From Schizochytrium sp. TIO01 (lineage: Eukaryota > Sar > Bigyra > Thraustochytrida > Thraustochytriidae): a stretch of DNA of 26,184 nucleotides. The translations under genes were made by a program, and so were the position numbers. The stretch lies in contig SMSO01000015.1 of NCBI GenBank assembly GCA_004764695.1, positions 68,234-94,417 on the forward strand, written 5' to 3'. Under the pieces are notes generated by a model. It was not told where the DNA came from and ran no database searches. It was given only the letters and a program-made list of their open reading frames with translations. Every line of letters starts with the position of its first letter. Positions within the stretch are counted from its first letter, which is position 1. This document shows, piece by piece, positions 1 to 16,842 of this stretch.

Positions 1-3000
1 CTGTTCAGTTCTGACGGTTTCCCGTTCAGTGGCCGCGTTGAACAAGGGCCCTCCGACACAGAAACCGTTAATGAATATTGCAAGTGTTTGCTTGTTTTGG
101 AGGTTTAAAAAGACCAAATAAAGGGTCGCAAATTTGGAAATTTCCAATTATATTTTTGAGGAATTTCTATAAATTTTAAAAGTGAAAATTTCTGTGGGGT
201 ATTTCTTCCAAAAACTTGATCTGGTACCTTGGGTCATGTTTGGCATGTGCAGTTGAAGTATCGCAGGTTTGCTTCAACTGCAAATGCAGCAAACAAGACG
301 AATAGGAATATATATATAAATTTATTAGCGGATCAAATTATTAATACCCTTAAGCGGATAGCAACAAATAGAATGTAAACAAACACTGGCTGATTTCGAA
401 CAACACGAGACACAAATCTTCGCATTGCACAGTATTGAAGCCGACCGGCTTATACAATGCACATGTGTGCATCTACAAGGACGCCTCAATCATAAATGTG
501 TTCAGTCCAAGGCTCTTTATCACAGGCTGCTTGTGGCAGTTCGAAGTTCGAACGCAGCTCTTACATCATCACCTCCTGGCGTAAGGGCATCGCAACGACG
601 TTAGAATAGAGAATCTTGCCTGAGGTCCTCGCCCTCTAGGCTGCTTCTATACAAGTTGTCTATTGAATTCATTCGCCTTATATTCCATATTTATAGTAAT
701 AATGATAATAAGAATAATAATAATAAATTATTTAAAAGAGAAAATGTTAACTTCTTTCAAGTTAAAGATTTTTTTAACTTTTTCATTTTAAAATAGAAGT
801 TCAAAGAAATATTTTCAATCGAAAATCTTTTGCAGTTAAAAAAAATCTCTTATCGTGCACGCTATAGTACAGCAAGGAAATTGCACACCTCGCTCCAAAA
901 GCAAGCATGCCCTTTTGAAAACACCCAAAGTAGTGAATCACTCAAGCCTCACCGGCCATATAAGCCAAGTCTTCCTAGCCTACACATAGCTAACCTATCT
1001 GACTCACATGAGCTTAGTTTTCTCAAAGAGCTGCGACTGCGCTCCACGCACGCAACCCCTTCGTTCACCATTCTGAAGGCTAGCCTATCCTTGCTCAGAT
1101 CCCTTCTTTTTTCTCTCCGATTGGCTTCCAATCAACCAGGGAACGCGACACTGATTGAACTAAAGAAGTAATCGGATGAGGCTTAGAATGAGTCGCAAAA
1201 CAGTGCACTAAGAGTGAAAGGGGTCTAAGAAGAAAAATGAGTTCTAAGCCATCTTTCTAAACATTCACAAAGTGTTTCAAATGTTTGGTCAGAGTGAAAA
1301 TACTGAAGATTTGTCTAAGCAAGATGGGCATCAAGACAAGATAGAAAGAAGAAAGAGCTGCTTTGAACGTGAGGATTTGAGGGCAAGTTTGGAGGTTGAG
1401 GCAATGTTGTTCGACTCCATCTTAGTATATCTACAAGCTTATCATCGCAGTGGCAGAACTTATTAGAATGATGTTGTGCCCAGTAGACACTTGTTAAGTA
1501 CAGCCACGAAAACCGAGACACCTGACACTGTCATTGAGCCATAAATGTTCGGGTTTCTTGAGATCCAGTTGTGATCAGTGTTGGACGCTGTGAATTTTCA
1601 TATGAGTTTTATGCCGAACATGAGTGTTTCGTTCAGCTTCATTCGCGCGCAGTTTATTAGTGTACGAATTTGCTCTTACGATTAAACAAAGTCAGATCAT
1701 CTCAAAACTAGAAAGCTATGTTGCACTATACGACCCCACGGCTAATAATACTACAATCCCTTTTGCTTTCAGATTGAATGTGCATAAATCAAAACAATTA
1801 CTTTTATCGTAAGAGTGTGAAGCAGACTAGTATGTGGAGCCATCCAAGCAATGATGGTCGTGAAATGAAAGGAGGAAGGAAGGCAATGCATACACGGTAA
1901 GGCTCTGCTCTTCCAGACAATTTATACGACGTGAGTCCATCTCATAACACTATTGGGCGCCAACTGCCTGGTGGATTGAATGCCGTACGCAGCTCTTACA
2001 TCCATGTCGCTCGATATACGGCGTTAGCATCTGCGTTCAAAAAGAGATTGCTTACTGAGTTTTATCGAAAAAGTGATCAGATTATACCAGAAATGAGCCA
2101 TTAAAGTACACCAGACACTTCGTTAGGATATTACCATGATACTATTGACTGCTCGAGCTTTTGCGTGATCACATGTTTCTCCTAGCTCTTTCGTTGATTT
2201 GAAAACAGTCTATATCAGGATATTTTTCCAGGATACAAAACTTCAGGTTTGATAACTATAGCTATTACATATTAGCTTCTGCAATGGAGCGCACAGAGTT
2301 AGTCTGACAAAAGAACGAACTCTAGTGAGGTGGGCAGTGAGACCTGATGAAAAGTGTGAAAGGGAAAAGAATAGTATTGAGTTTATTGAGTTTCTAGACA
2401 CAGACAAACTGAATACATAGATTTCGCATTGAAGGGTGGCGTTAATTTACATTTGGGTAAGACACCTGGACAGATATGGCTTTGGTACTGAATGAGGCCT
2501 GCAACATCATTTTCCTTCAACGCACAACAATGCATAACGACGCCATCCTTGTTGGAGAAGGGATTCACATTCTCATTATTTATCATTTTGCAACAAGTTA
2601 TTAGTTATTAAATCACATGTATCATTAAATATTTTGTCTGGCAAAACAGAAAAACAATGGCCAAGCTTCCCCATAGACGTTGCTTCAGAAGTTGTTGCAT
2701 TTCCATAATTTATCGAGCCTTCTCAAACTTGGAAAGGTCGTCACGAGCAAACCATGTGCTTTAAAAAGTTGAAGCTCGAGTAATACTTTAATAAATACTA
2801 ACCAAAAATTTGGGTTCAGGGATTTGATAAACTTGAAAACGACTTCTAAACTTACCTTCACATTCACACTCCAGGATGTGTATGAAGAATTATGGACTTA
2901 TAAGGCATTATTTAACGTCAGGTTATATTTTATTCATACAATGACCCTCAATCATTGTTTCTAAATGCAAACATCGGGGATTTGAGCTTTACGACAATTT

Positions 3001-3284
3001 TTCACTTCACTTCTTGAAAATCACTGGTTGCTGCATGCGCGTTCACTAACTGTGTCTTGTTCTCCAACGTCTTTCAAAATATTGTCTATGACTCTTGCAG
3101 CGTTTAATTTATTCGTTTCTTAAATTGTCAATCTTAGTATTCAATGAAAATGTTTCCATCACCTACACACTATATTATAATTAATATTTTCTATAACAAT
3201 CAAAATCCTATGAATCTATAAAATAGTAATATCATTTCTGTAGTTTTGCATACAAGCAACAAGGTTTAACAAAAAAATATATAT
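1..3284. other. gene-poor region, no supportable gene
   Basis: About 3.3 kb of mostly AT-rich DNA. Open frames are short (longest 113 codons at 830-1171), overlap other frames on both strands, and show no domain, no LRR-type composition and no convincing splice-linked continuation. It contains a short TA run near 309-318, a degenerate TAA-rich stretch at 696-728, and a 15-bp word shared between 553-567 and 1988-2002. The 3' untranslated region of the minus-strand LRR gene probably extends into its right end. I see no tRNA or rRNA. Confidence 0.6.
696..728. repeat. imperfect TAA-rich simple repeat
   Basis: A run of TAA/AAT units interrupted by TGA and AGA variants inside AT-rich non-coding DNA. 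It is an ordinary low-complexity tract. Confidence 0.7.
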
Positions 3285-7936
<4,652 letters not shown>

Positions 7937-8533
7937 CACGACCTTTCGAGCAGAGAGATACGGGGAATTGCCTTACGTGAAGAGCGACCTGTCAACGAGC
8001 GTATCCCTGCGTGCAGACCTTGGCTAAGCTTGCACGACGACTGCAGTGGTTGCAGAAGGTTTGGACCTGTTAGTTGAATTTGCAAGTCTTGCGAAGTGGT
8101 GCGTGGACAACTTCTAATCTACTATAGCATTCCCTATCATACACTTATAGCTTGTCTAATTCCGATGAAGTGAGGTTTCGTGATTCTTATTTTCCTCGCA
8201 TCAGTCATAGGTAATGACCATGTATATTTTTTTGCTTGGGTAAAAAGTCGATCCACAACACTCATTTTGACATATCCCTATACTTTCGTACAACTCAACT
8301 AAAAACAGTTTATAGTTTCCCTCTTTTATCAGTGTAGCTGAGATGAAGGCAGCCTCAGCCGTCCGCGATTGATGCACTGAAGATCTTCACGGATTGCAAG
8401 GCCACTAGGTATTTGAAACTTCTGATTGCGACTATTGAAATTGTCATCAGAACTCTGCAACTATTTTGAAGTGGTCCTATTCTCACCCCTTTCACACAAT
8501 GGAGAGACAAAGAGTAATACTTATTTTTCGTAC

Positions 8534-8617
8534 CTAGCTAGATAGATATCTATCTACCTTGGCTTTTATGGAATCCAAATGAAAACACCCACTACTACCT
8601 AGATACTATCTAGCTAG
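8534..8617. repeat. inverted repeats and perfect palindrome
   Basis: CTAGCTAGATAG at 8534-8545 is the exact reverse complement of 8606-8617, and between them 8539-8556 is a perfect 18-bp palindrome (TAGATAGATATCTATCTA). The DNA could form nested hairpins. It lies in the divergent intergenic region; function unknown. Confidence 0.85.
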
Positions 8618-8702
8618 AGAGTAGAAAAGCTGATTACTAAGAGAGTCTCCCCATCTAAACTAATAGTATTTACTGTTTACTTAGTAGTGTACTTTTGAGT
8701 AA

Positions 8703-8716
8703 TAGGTACGTACCTA
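8703..8716. repeat. 14-bp perfect palindrome TAGGTACGTACCTA
   Basis: A perfect palindrome built from the ACCTA/TAGGT word that recurs in the intergenic spaces at 14243-14258, 14740-14765 and 17400-17540. It could be a dimeric protein-binding site or a remnant of a small mobile element. Confidence 0.8.
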
Positions 8717-9053
8717 CAAACTTAACTTATAATGATGATGAATCTTCCGGTGGGCTTGGAAGCCCCTCAAGCTCCCCCTCTCATCTTATAGTTTGTTCTA
8801 AGAGTTGTAGGCAATTGCAGACTATCATACTACTAGTATAAATTCATGGAGGGGTGTGCGTTCCTATGCCACTGGTGAGACTAAAACAGCAGATCCAGTA
8901 GAATACGTAGCTTTCCTGAAAGTAGTCGTCCCCAAAGAGGGAGGGAATTAGCATGACTACGAACTCAGCAAAGGAATATAGAACAGCAGGGATGCGCAGC
9001 AGCAAATCCTCAACCGGGCCTGCTCTTGGACGAAGGAGGACAACGCTTGTAGC

Positions 9054-12000
9054 ATGAGCTTGACAAACATTGCGGACCCTGAGGTCAAAGTAGCCAAAGC
9101 TCTGCAAGAGCTACGGAGTGGCACTGTTTCTGAACGGTAAGCTGCGACAAGCCATCGGCATAGATAAAACAGAGTTTTCAGCCAGCTAACAAATCTTTCT
9201 TCATTGGACTTCACAGCGCGTTTTACGAAGACATCACAGAAGATGATCTTCTCACCTTAGCTCAGCTACTTGAAAGAACGAGAGATTTAATCAAGCTCAC
9301 GTAAGTACCTTCTTTTCAAGAAACATCACTTGCTACTTGGGGAAAGCAAACAAACTAACACGTTCTCTCAAGCAGTCTCTTGCAAAGCAGTATTGGAGAT
9401 GATGCGGCTGCGGCCTTAGCGGATGGATTGGCCAAAAATCAATCCTTGAGGGAGCTCACGTAAGTTTGACAAAACATCTGTAAAATCCGTGCTTCATTCT
9501 CCCAAACTAACCGCATTAGACTTCTCTGATTTGATGTCCGAACCCCTTTCCTTTTCACGAATAAAAGGATTGCAGACAGTAACCTGACAGAAGAGGGTAC
9601 ATTGGTGCTCGCCAATGCCTTGAAAGCGAACCGATCTCTCATCATGCTTTCGTAAGTCCTGTTTCGGAATTTATACAGCACCCTCAGATGACTAACTTCT
9701 TTATTGCGTCCATGTTGAGGTGAGACCTAGTCTTGGCCAAAGCCACATAGGTAGGCTTGGCGCTCAGACGCTGGCACCCATCCTAATCGAAAATGAAACA
9801 CTTATTATGCTCAAGTAAGTGCAACGAACTATTGTCGCAACTTCCTGCTTCTTCTTTCTAACCTAAATCATGGATGTATTTTATTGTCGAATCCCAGCCT
9901 GGGAAATAATGAGATTGGGGACGATGGCGCAAAAGCTCTTGCGGAAGCCTTACCTTCTAGCAAGCTGCTACAAAGTCTCGAGTACGTTTGAGAGATTCTG
10001 GCAAATACCACTGAAAATACTAACTGAGTTGCAACCATTCTAATAGACTGGCAAACAACGGAATTGGACCTGAAGGTGCAGAAGCACTCGCCGTGTCTTT
10101 AATAGAGAATGAGAACTTGAACTTTCTTGGGTAAGTCATTTACATGAATCATTGAGATTAGGGCATTCAACCTAACCTTGAAACTTTCAATGTGCTCTCC
10201 TTCCAAACTCAAGGCTTTCATGGAATCACATTGGGGACCGCGGAGCACAGGCTCTTGCTCAGCCTCTGTTAACCAGTGATTCTCTCACCACTCTATAGTA
10301 CGTTAACTTTATTCGTTATTTCCTTTGAATTTGTAGCATGCTAACCTCTCTTCAACTAACCACAACATTCTACGGATATCAGCCTCGTCAAAAACGGTAT
10401 TGGAGACGACGGCGCAGAAGCACTTGGGAAGGCTCTCGAGCTAAATAACTCTGTTGTGTACCTCTAGTGAGTGTATCATATTTATTCTACTGTCTTTGGA
10501 GGGCCTGTGTGAGCTTTGTGTCTAACTAACGAACATATCAAAATTTGGTGGTCTTAGCCTTCTAGAGAACAACATCAGGGACCTCGGTGCAGCTGCATTG
10601 GCTAAAGCCTTGGAGAAAAATGAAATGTTGAAAAGACTCGAGTAAGTTGCTTCGAATTTGATGGTCACGATTCTAGTCCTCTAACCAGTAATGAGATAGA
10701 CTTGCGCTTAACGATATTGGCCCTGATGGAGCTGCTGCGCTCGCTGAGGCGCTCAAGAAAAATGAATCTTTGACATCACTCGCGTACGTTTTAGAGAATG
10801 GAGTTATTTGTTTGCCGATGGAACCAAAATTAACTTGAGGAGTATACGCAACATTTTCTTTCTCAATTGCTGGGTAAAACAGTCTCTCTCGAAATCACAT
10901 TGGCGATGAAGGCGCCACAGCCCTTGCTGCTGGTCTAAGCGTGAATCAAACTCTAGCTTCTTTGTAGTAAGTAACATGGCGAGATCTGAATAATCACAAG
11001 CAGAGACTGACATTAGTTGAACCTGCGCTTGCGAGAACATAGTCTTGTGAAGAATGCAATCAGTAGCACAGGTGCAAAGGCTTTAGCCGAGTCTCTTGAG
11101 ACAAACAAAGCTTTGACTCGTCTCAGGTAAGACATTTGTTTCAGAAGGGTATTTCTTGGGTATTTTACTCTATTGAAATGCGTGAGAATGTGTTGGGTTG
11201 TTTTGGACTTTCGCAAAAGAAGACCAGCTTCATCCAAGCAATTTTACTAACATACTGCTTTTCTTTTTTTCTTTCTTATTATTTTAAATTTAATTCAATT
11301 GATCGTTTCTACGCAATTGAACAGTTTGGACTGGAATTATGTAGGGAGTGAGGGAGCCAAGTCTTTGGCCGTAGCCCTTCACACGAACCAGACTCTTCGC
11401 TGGCTAGAGTAAGTCAGGCACGTTTATTGTTTCAAGTGCAACAGAGTGCGAGGGGATCAAAGAGACTAATGACAATATACTTTTCTTGCCACTTACTTGT
11501 GTTCTGCATATCTAGTTTATTCCATTGTCCTATTGGAAAGCCTGGTGTCAATGCCTTGGCGGACGTAGTACATGCGGATAACGTTGGCCTCTGGAAACTT
11601 TCGTAAGTTCTGCATCTGGCGTCAATGAGAATCCATGGTAAATATAATCCGAACTAACTAACTAACTGATGCAAATTGCTACCAAAACATAGTCTCGATT
11701 CGAAAGACGAAATGCTCTCGATTCAAGAAATTCTGCGAATTTCTTCAAAGACAGATATCGTCCGACAACAAGTCAAAGAATACGGAGAGAGAGCTCTTGC
11801 AGCCCTTCAAGGAGACGTCAAGGTTAGATGGGGGCGAGCCAAAGTAATGGTAGTCGGCAAAGTTGGTGTGGGCAAATCAGCTTTGATTCGTGCACTTTTA
11901 CACGAACCAGAAATACAAGATGCTGGCGATACAGCTGCTCCGCCAGGCATACAGATCAAGCTAACAAGGTCAAGAAATTGGACATCACAACAGCGTATTG

Positions 12001-13559
12001 ACACAGCCGACCTCGGCAAGGTCTTTGCTCAGCAGCAAACCACTCGCAAGAGCCTATTGCGCACTGCCAGTAAACGTGTCTCTCAACGCCTCTCGCAAAT
12101 TGCTGGCTCGAGCCAACGCCGTCGCCCTTTGGTTAACATTTGGCCTTCAAAGCTCGAGAAGACTTACGATGCCAAAAGCATGTTCGAGGCCAAGCAACGA
12201 GCCAAGGCCGGTGGAGGTGCACGAGGAAGTCGCCTTACAGATGAAGATATTAGCTTCAGCTTTTGGAATTTCAGTGGTCCGGAGGTCCTCCAAGATCTGT
12301 TCTGTACCCCAGACGGTATCTACATTCTTGTGTTCGATCTACGTGAACTTGCTGGTAAGGAAAACTTCCCAGGGATAGACGATAACTTAGACAATCCCGG
12401 GCAAGCACGTTCTTCCCTGAGCGCTTGGCTTCGTAAGATCAAAGTCTACGCCCCCAGTGCCCAAGTGCTACTGGTTGGTACCCACTACGACGCTGTGAAT
12501 ACTCACGAGATGCTGCAAGCCATTGATGTCGATGTTGCAACAATCTTTGACGAGAGTGGTGGAAACCTACGCCTTTTAGAAAATGCACGTGATGACCTTC
12601 ACTTTTTCCTTTTTGATAAGACCGACGAACACGATTTGCAAGGCCGTCTTCAAGATCTCCGTAATCTGCTTACTTCGATCGTGGTCGATAGCGACTTCTT
12701 GATGCAAAAGTTTCCCCTTCGATGGCTTTGGTGCCTCGATCAGCTGTTCATGCCTCCAGGAAAGCATACAACATATAACAAGGTACTTTCTTTGGCACAC
12801 AAAAAATGCGGCCTAAACGAGGATACTGATGTTCCAGAGCTCCTTTCGTTCATGCAAAGGCGAGGAGTCCTGGTTCATCTCACATGTACAGGTCCCTTAC
12901 GCAATCTTGTCATGACCCATCCGCAGTGGGTTATTACCAACCTTTCTCGCATAGTTTGCGCTCGGCAGCACATGGGAGGTATTGCGGACGAGCTCCTCCA
13001 GGAGTATCCAGGTCTCGAGGGGGACTTGACTGATTGGTCTTCCCAGGGTTTAGTAAGCCAGAATCTTTTGGCCGCATTCGTCAAGCGTCAGCATGCTCCT
13101 TTCTTCAGCGAACTCATGCAGGAACTTCTTCTTGCTTGCGCAAGCCCGTGGTCCATGGGAGATGAGTGTATGCTCGTTCCGAGCTTGTTGCCACCCATCT
13201 CGCTTTCGAAGTTGCAGGACATTCTCGAGACGGACTTTGGTATGGAAGAGGCGGTGGCCCATATTCAGATGAGCTTATTTTCCGAAGGTCTTTTTGAACG
13301 ATGCATTGCACGTGTTTTGCAGGATATGCACACCATTGAAGATGTTTTAGGCATTCATGCCAACCTTTTGTACTTGCAGGTCGAGAACATAGGCCCCTTC
13401 CTGATTCGTGCAGATCCTGAAAATTGTTGCATCGCGATGCATTCGCATCTTGGGAAACCTGCTGACTCTGCAAATGACTTCGTACTTAACTGCGTGACTC
13501 ACATCGACCAAGCCTTCATGAACAATACCTTGCAACCAACTATGAATGATGATACCTGA
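9054..13559 (+). CDS. ROCO-family GTPase: 14 LRRs, Roc, COR
   Basis: Predicted exons: 9054-9136, 9217-9300, 9376-9459, 9568-9651, 9731-9814, 9898-9981, 10047-10130, 10214-10297, 10383-10466, 10558-10641, 10700-10783, 10883-10966, 11043-11126, 11325-11408, 11516-11602, 11693-13559. The total, 3129 nt, gives 1042 residues. Exons 2-14 are each 84 nt and exon 15 is 87 nt: one LRR per exon, all 15 introns phase 2 and 58-198 bp, most with a CTAAC-like word near the acceptor. The LRRs are diverged, with LxxNxIGxxGAxALAxAL cores. The single last exon encodes Roc: P-loop GKVGVGKS (about 476-483), switch-II equivalent WNFSGPE (612-618) and base-recognition GTHYD (683-687), followed by a COR region (FPLRWLWCLDQLF onward). 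No kinase domain follows; the stop is clear. ROCO proteins are large GTPases that dimerise through COR and couple LRR recognition to signalling. Two oddities are an extra basic segment of about 90 residues before switch II, and Asn in place of the usual DxxG Asp. Confidence 0.9.
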
Positions 13560-14905
13560 AAGCGCATCTTCATCGAGACTGTTGCAAGTGTGCTTGTATG
13601 ACTCTGATCGTCTTGATGATCTTCATTGTCACGGCATTCTACGATGACTGACGGCAAATCTGGCCCACTCTCAGTTCTTTCTTTTCCATCCCTGAATCTT
13701 TGGCCCAACACACTAGCTGGTTTAAAATCTCATTTATCCATGTTCATTTTTCATTGAAGTCGAAAATAAGCACACCCAGGTTGCAAAGATAAATACCAAA
13801 TTTACTCTCGCTCATATTAGCAGAAGAAGGCAACTCAAAGGTTCATTCGCCAATACTCTCTAGAGAGGTTCTACTATGACTTCTATGAAAGTCCAAAGTC
13901 GAAAAGCAGAGATCTCGCCAGAATTCCGCGCAGTCTCGGTCTCTTGGACGCCTGATTGTGTGGTCCCGATGCTGGCTGTGCCAGGGTACCCACTTGCCTT
14001 GGTGAGAAGTGATCAGCTCGCAAAGCTTTAGCTTCTCCGACCTATGAAGGACAAGAGAGCCAAAGAGCCATCGCTACTAATGGAGGAAGATTCCAACTCT
14101 TCGAAAGCCTGCGCGTTCTTTTCGCCTCTCAGGAGTTCTTGAGATTCTGCGCTTTTCAAGCGTGGTCCTTGCCGTGGCTACTGCTAGCAGTCACCTATGC
14201 TCTACTCTACGGCTGCTAGTTTTGAGGCACTCTGGTTCTAGTAGTAGGTGGACCTACTGCCAATCCATCTCAAGCACAAGCAATCAATGAATGCGGACGT
14301 ACCTACTATCAATGTTCTTGCTTCAAGTTGGTTGAAACTCAAGTCACGTGAGTGATCGTGGGTTTATACCCAAAGATTTTGCTGTGACTAGTGATCTCAA
14401 GTAGGTAGGTGGGCCATACTTTCAAGGCTTTTGAGTCCTTAGGCGTTCGAGGCGCACGCTGAGGCCTCCAGCTCTGCCCGGTCGCCAGGCCTTGACATCA
14501 GGACAGAAGCTGACGCGCCAAGCGTCGCGGCCTTGGCACGCATAGTCAGAACTGGTTATACCTAGGAGTAGCAACAGCGGCCGCAGAAATTACCTTGGGT
14601 TGAGATGCTGACGCCGTAGAGAAAGAACCGTTTGAGCCCGTGCGCAACCTGTCCCACCTCGGATGTAGCTGGTTGGTCGTGGGTGCCGAGAAAGACAGCG
14701 GTCTCAATTTCTTTCAGCAACAGTGCTCCCACCTGAACTACCTAGCAGAGGCTGGTAGGTAGGAACTGCCGACTAATACAATTGCATTGAAGTGGATCTC
14801 TTCTTGGCCACATGGATGCAGTTCGTAATCCAGGTGGTATGCAAAACCGATTCAAGGCTTTGAGCAAGCAGTCTGTGTCTAAAAATAGAGAACCATTTCA
14901 TCAAC
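13560..14905. other. intergenic region with ACCTAC/GTAGGT palindromes
   Basis: 1.35 kb between ROCO and the C2 protein gene. No coding region is supported. Between about 14240 and 14765 the word GTAGGT/ACCTAC recurs in inverted pairs: AGTAGGT and ACCTACT flanking GG at 14243-14258, CGTACCTACTA at about 14298, GTAGGTAGGTGGG at 14401, and CTACCTA with TAGGTAG in 14738-14762. The stretch 14430-14700 is more GC-rich than its flanks. It presumably includes the C2 gene promoter. Confidence 0.55.
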
Positions 14906-16842
14906 ATGGGGACAGGAGATCTCTTGCATACCTGCAACAACAACACGCCATTTTCTCGTGACAGAGATCCTGCACATGAATCTGTGCCACCTGCAGATAA
15001 GTCAAGGAAAGAAAATGCTGTCGTGCTGCTCGAAAATACATTAAAAAATAGACAAGTCATAGAAGAGGAGCTCTTAGCGCGTGAGCAAGAGCGTGCCATG
15101 CGGCGTGAACGATTATCATCTTCAGGCACAGAGGAAGAGCTTCCTAGTTCCTCGAGCCCTTCAAGCGATTCAGGCGTTACTATGGAGCCTAATCAGATCG
15201 AAACTACTTACGACGGTCGCCCTCTCCTTGCCAAACTCTCAGTAAGCGATTTGCAAGCCCGTGGTCTCGAGCTTCAACCACATCATCAAATCTATCTCAC
15301 AATAACGATGGAGGGCGTTTGCAAAACAACAGACAGGTCGCCAGAACCCTCCCCTGATGGAAAGATCATCTTCTCGCATCCCAACACTGATCCTCTACAA
15401 TTCAACGTGAGTGATGTAGCAGCAAACCTCATGGTTGCGCTCTACAGCAAACCACAACCACAACCTGGCGCTCAGGATTTATGTGTTGGTAAGGTAATTG
15501 TACCTTTGTCAAGACTATACAAGGATGCCTTCTTGCCGCGCTTGCTAAGCAGGCGTCATAACCATTTTTCTTTTGACAGCTGGTTTGAACTGTACCCAGT
15601 CAAACCCTCGCAAAACCGTTTTGAGCTTGCGATTCCAGGTCTTTCAGGGCTCTCTCCATCTCGAAAATCATTGGGCCAACTGCATCTTCGCTTGGAATTG
15701 CAAACCAAACCTGGCTATCCTTTAGCCCTCTGTGCGTTCCTCAATCCACCATTCACACCAACTCAACAACCTAGTACTCCTTCCTTCTCTGCATCTCAAA
15801 GTGCAGCATCGCTATCTCATACGTTGAAGGCCGTCAAATATAATGAACTGCGTCTTCAAGCCCTTTTAGCTTCCATTAAAGCTACCCTCGACTCCATTCG
15901 TAGCGTTCGCCACTGGGAACGACCGCAAATCACTGGTTTGTTGCTTGCTTGGCACACGTATGCGTGTCTTTATGCTGCATGCTGGCAGCTACCAATGCTT
16001 ATCACAGTCTTGGTGGTGGGCTGTAGTCTTGCTTTCCCGTACGCTCCTTCTGGGGAAGCACCGCAAATGTATACTTCAGAAACTGCCAGAATTCGGAATG
16101 GGGTAAAAGATGACGACCAATTCACTCAGGACTTCTCTCTGACCGAACTTGCAAGTTTGCTGACAAAGATCTCTTGCACGACTGAGCGACTTTTCAATGC
16201 ATTCAACTGGACAGATAAGATTGCGAGTTTGGGGGTATCTCTTGCCGTCTTGCTAACGGGACTAGCAGCTTCTGTTTTTGCGTTCGGACTTCATGTCTTT
16301 ACGACTCATTGTCTACCTCTGCATCATATTTTATATATAGGCGGTGTTTATTTCTGAGTCCTTCGGTGATTGACAAGGTACAGTGTTCGGTTAAGAAGGC
16401 TGCTAGTGCAATTTTGAATCGCGCCAAAGTATCGGAATCTGCCATATGGCAGTGTCCCGCAGTTTGCATTCAAATGTTGTGCAATCTAAATGCGCGTATC
16501 CTTGATGCTGAAGAGCTTGTTCATCGCCGAATTGCCAGCACACAAGAGGTACAGCTACCCTAGATATATGACAATTAATATTTTACATATGTGCTTAGCT
16601 AATTTTATCCCAATTAACAATGACACTAGCAATATCATGAGCTAGATTACAACACATATCCTTTTTTTTACTGGTTACAGGCATGCTTTAAAGGCAAACT
16701 TATTTCCTTGTCGCCACTTTTGGTTGAGTTCGAAATGAATCTCCAAGCGCCGCGAGGAGACCACATATGGTTGTCACGCCTAGATGTTGTCTACAAAGAA
16801 GGTAGCTCTAGTAAAGCAGGTTATGTATCCTTTGATTGGTAG
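14906..16842 (+). CDS. C2-domain membrane protein (MCTP/PRT_C-like), frame break
   Basis: The ATG at 14906 opens 483 codons. Residues about 35-72 look like a charged coiled coil, followed by a Ser-rich linker. Residues about 108-265 resemble a C2 beta-sandwich (LLAKLSVSDLQARG, FNVSDVAANLMVALY, GKVIVPLSRL, FDSWFELYP, GQLHLRLEL), but acidic calcium-ligand loops are not obvious. Two hydrophobic blocks (about 341-380 and 438-483) with WERP and FNAFNWTDK contexts resemble the C-terminal membrane region of MCTP/PRT_C proteins, which act at ER or membrane contact sites. The frame stops at 16355-16357 (TGA), but a -1 shift there continues at once into LSPSVIDKV and about 65 further residues. A phase-0 intron at 16549-16680 (GTACAG to TTACAG) then joins 54 codons ending in a TAG at 16840-16842. 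A missing T in a T-run near 16350-16355 would explain the break; a real truncation is possible. Family assignment is moderate. Confidence 0.65.

Larger units (their letters stand above)
7937..9053. promoter_or_regulatory. divergent intergenic region between two LRR genes
   Basis: 1117 bp separate the start codons of the two head-to-head LRR genes, so it should hold both 5' untranslated regions and both promoters. I see no clear TATA box. The notable content is a cluster of palindromes at 8534-8716. An in-frame stop for the plus gene lies at 8979 with no ATG between it and 9054, which supports the chosen start. The part next to the minus gene (7980-8110) is less AT-rich and may be its leader. 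Confidence 0.5.

Noticed and set aside
830-1171. 113-codon open frame as a gene
   Set aside because: No recognisable domain, an overlapping opposite-strand frame, AT-rich flanks, and no splice partners found.
1940-2010. LTR primer-binding-like sequence (TGGCGCCCAAT on the minus strand) suggesting a retroelement
   Set aside because: No flanking long terminal repeats, polypurine tract or reverse-transcriptase reading frame is present.
11136-11351. 71-codon open frame between LRR exons
   Set aside because: It lies in the 198-bp intron 11127-11324 of the ROCO gene and only partly overlaps the next exon, in another frame.
13560-14905. tRNA or other structured RNA genes in the GC-richer intergenic part
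   Set aside because: I could not find a cloverleaf with matching acceptor and T arms, nor any recognised RNA motif.
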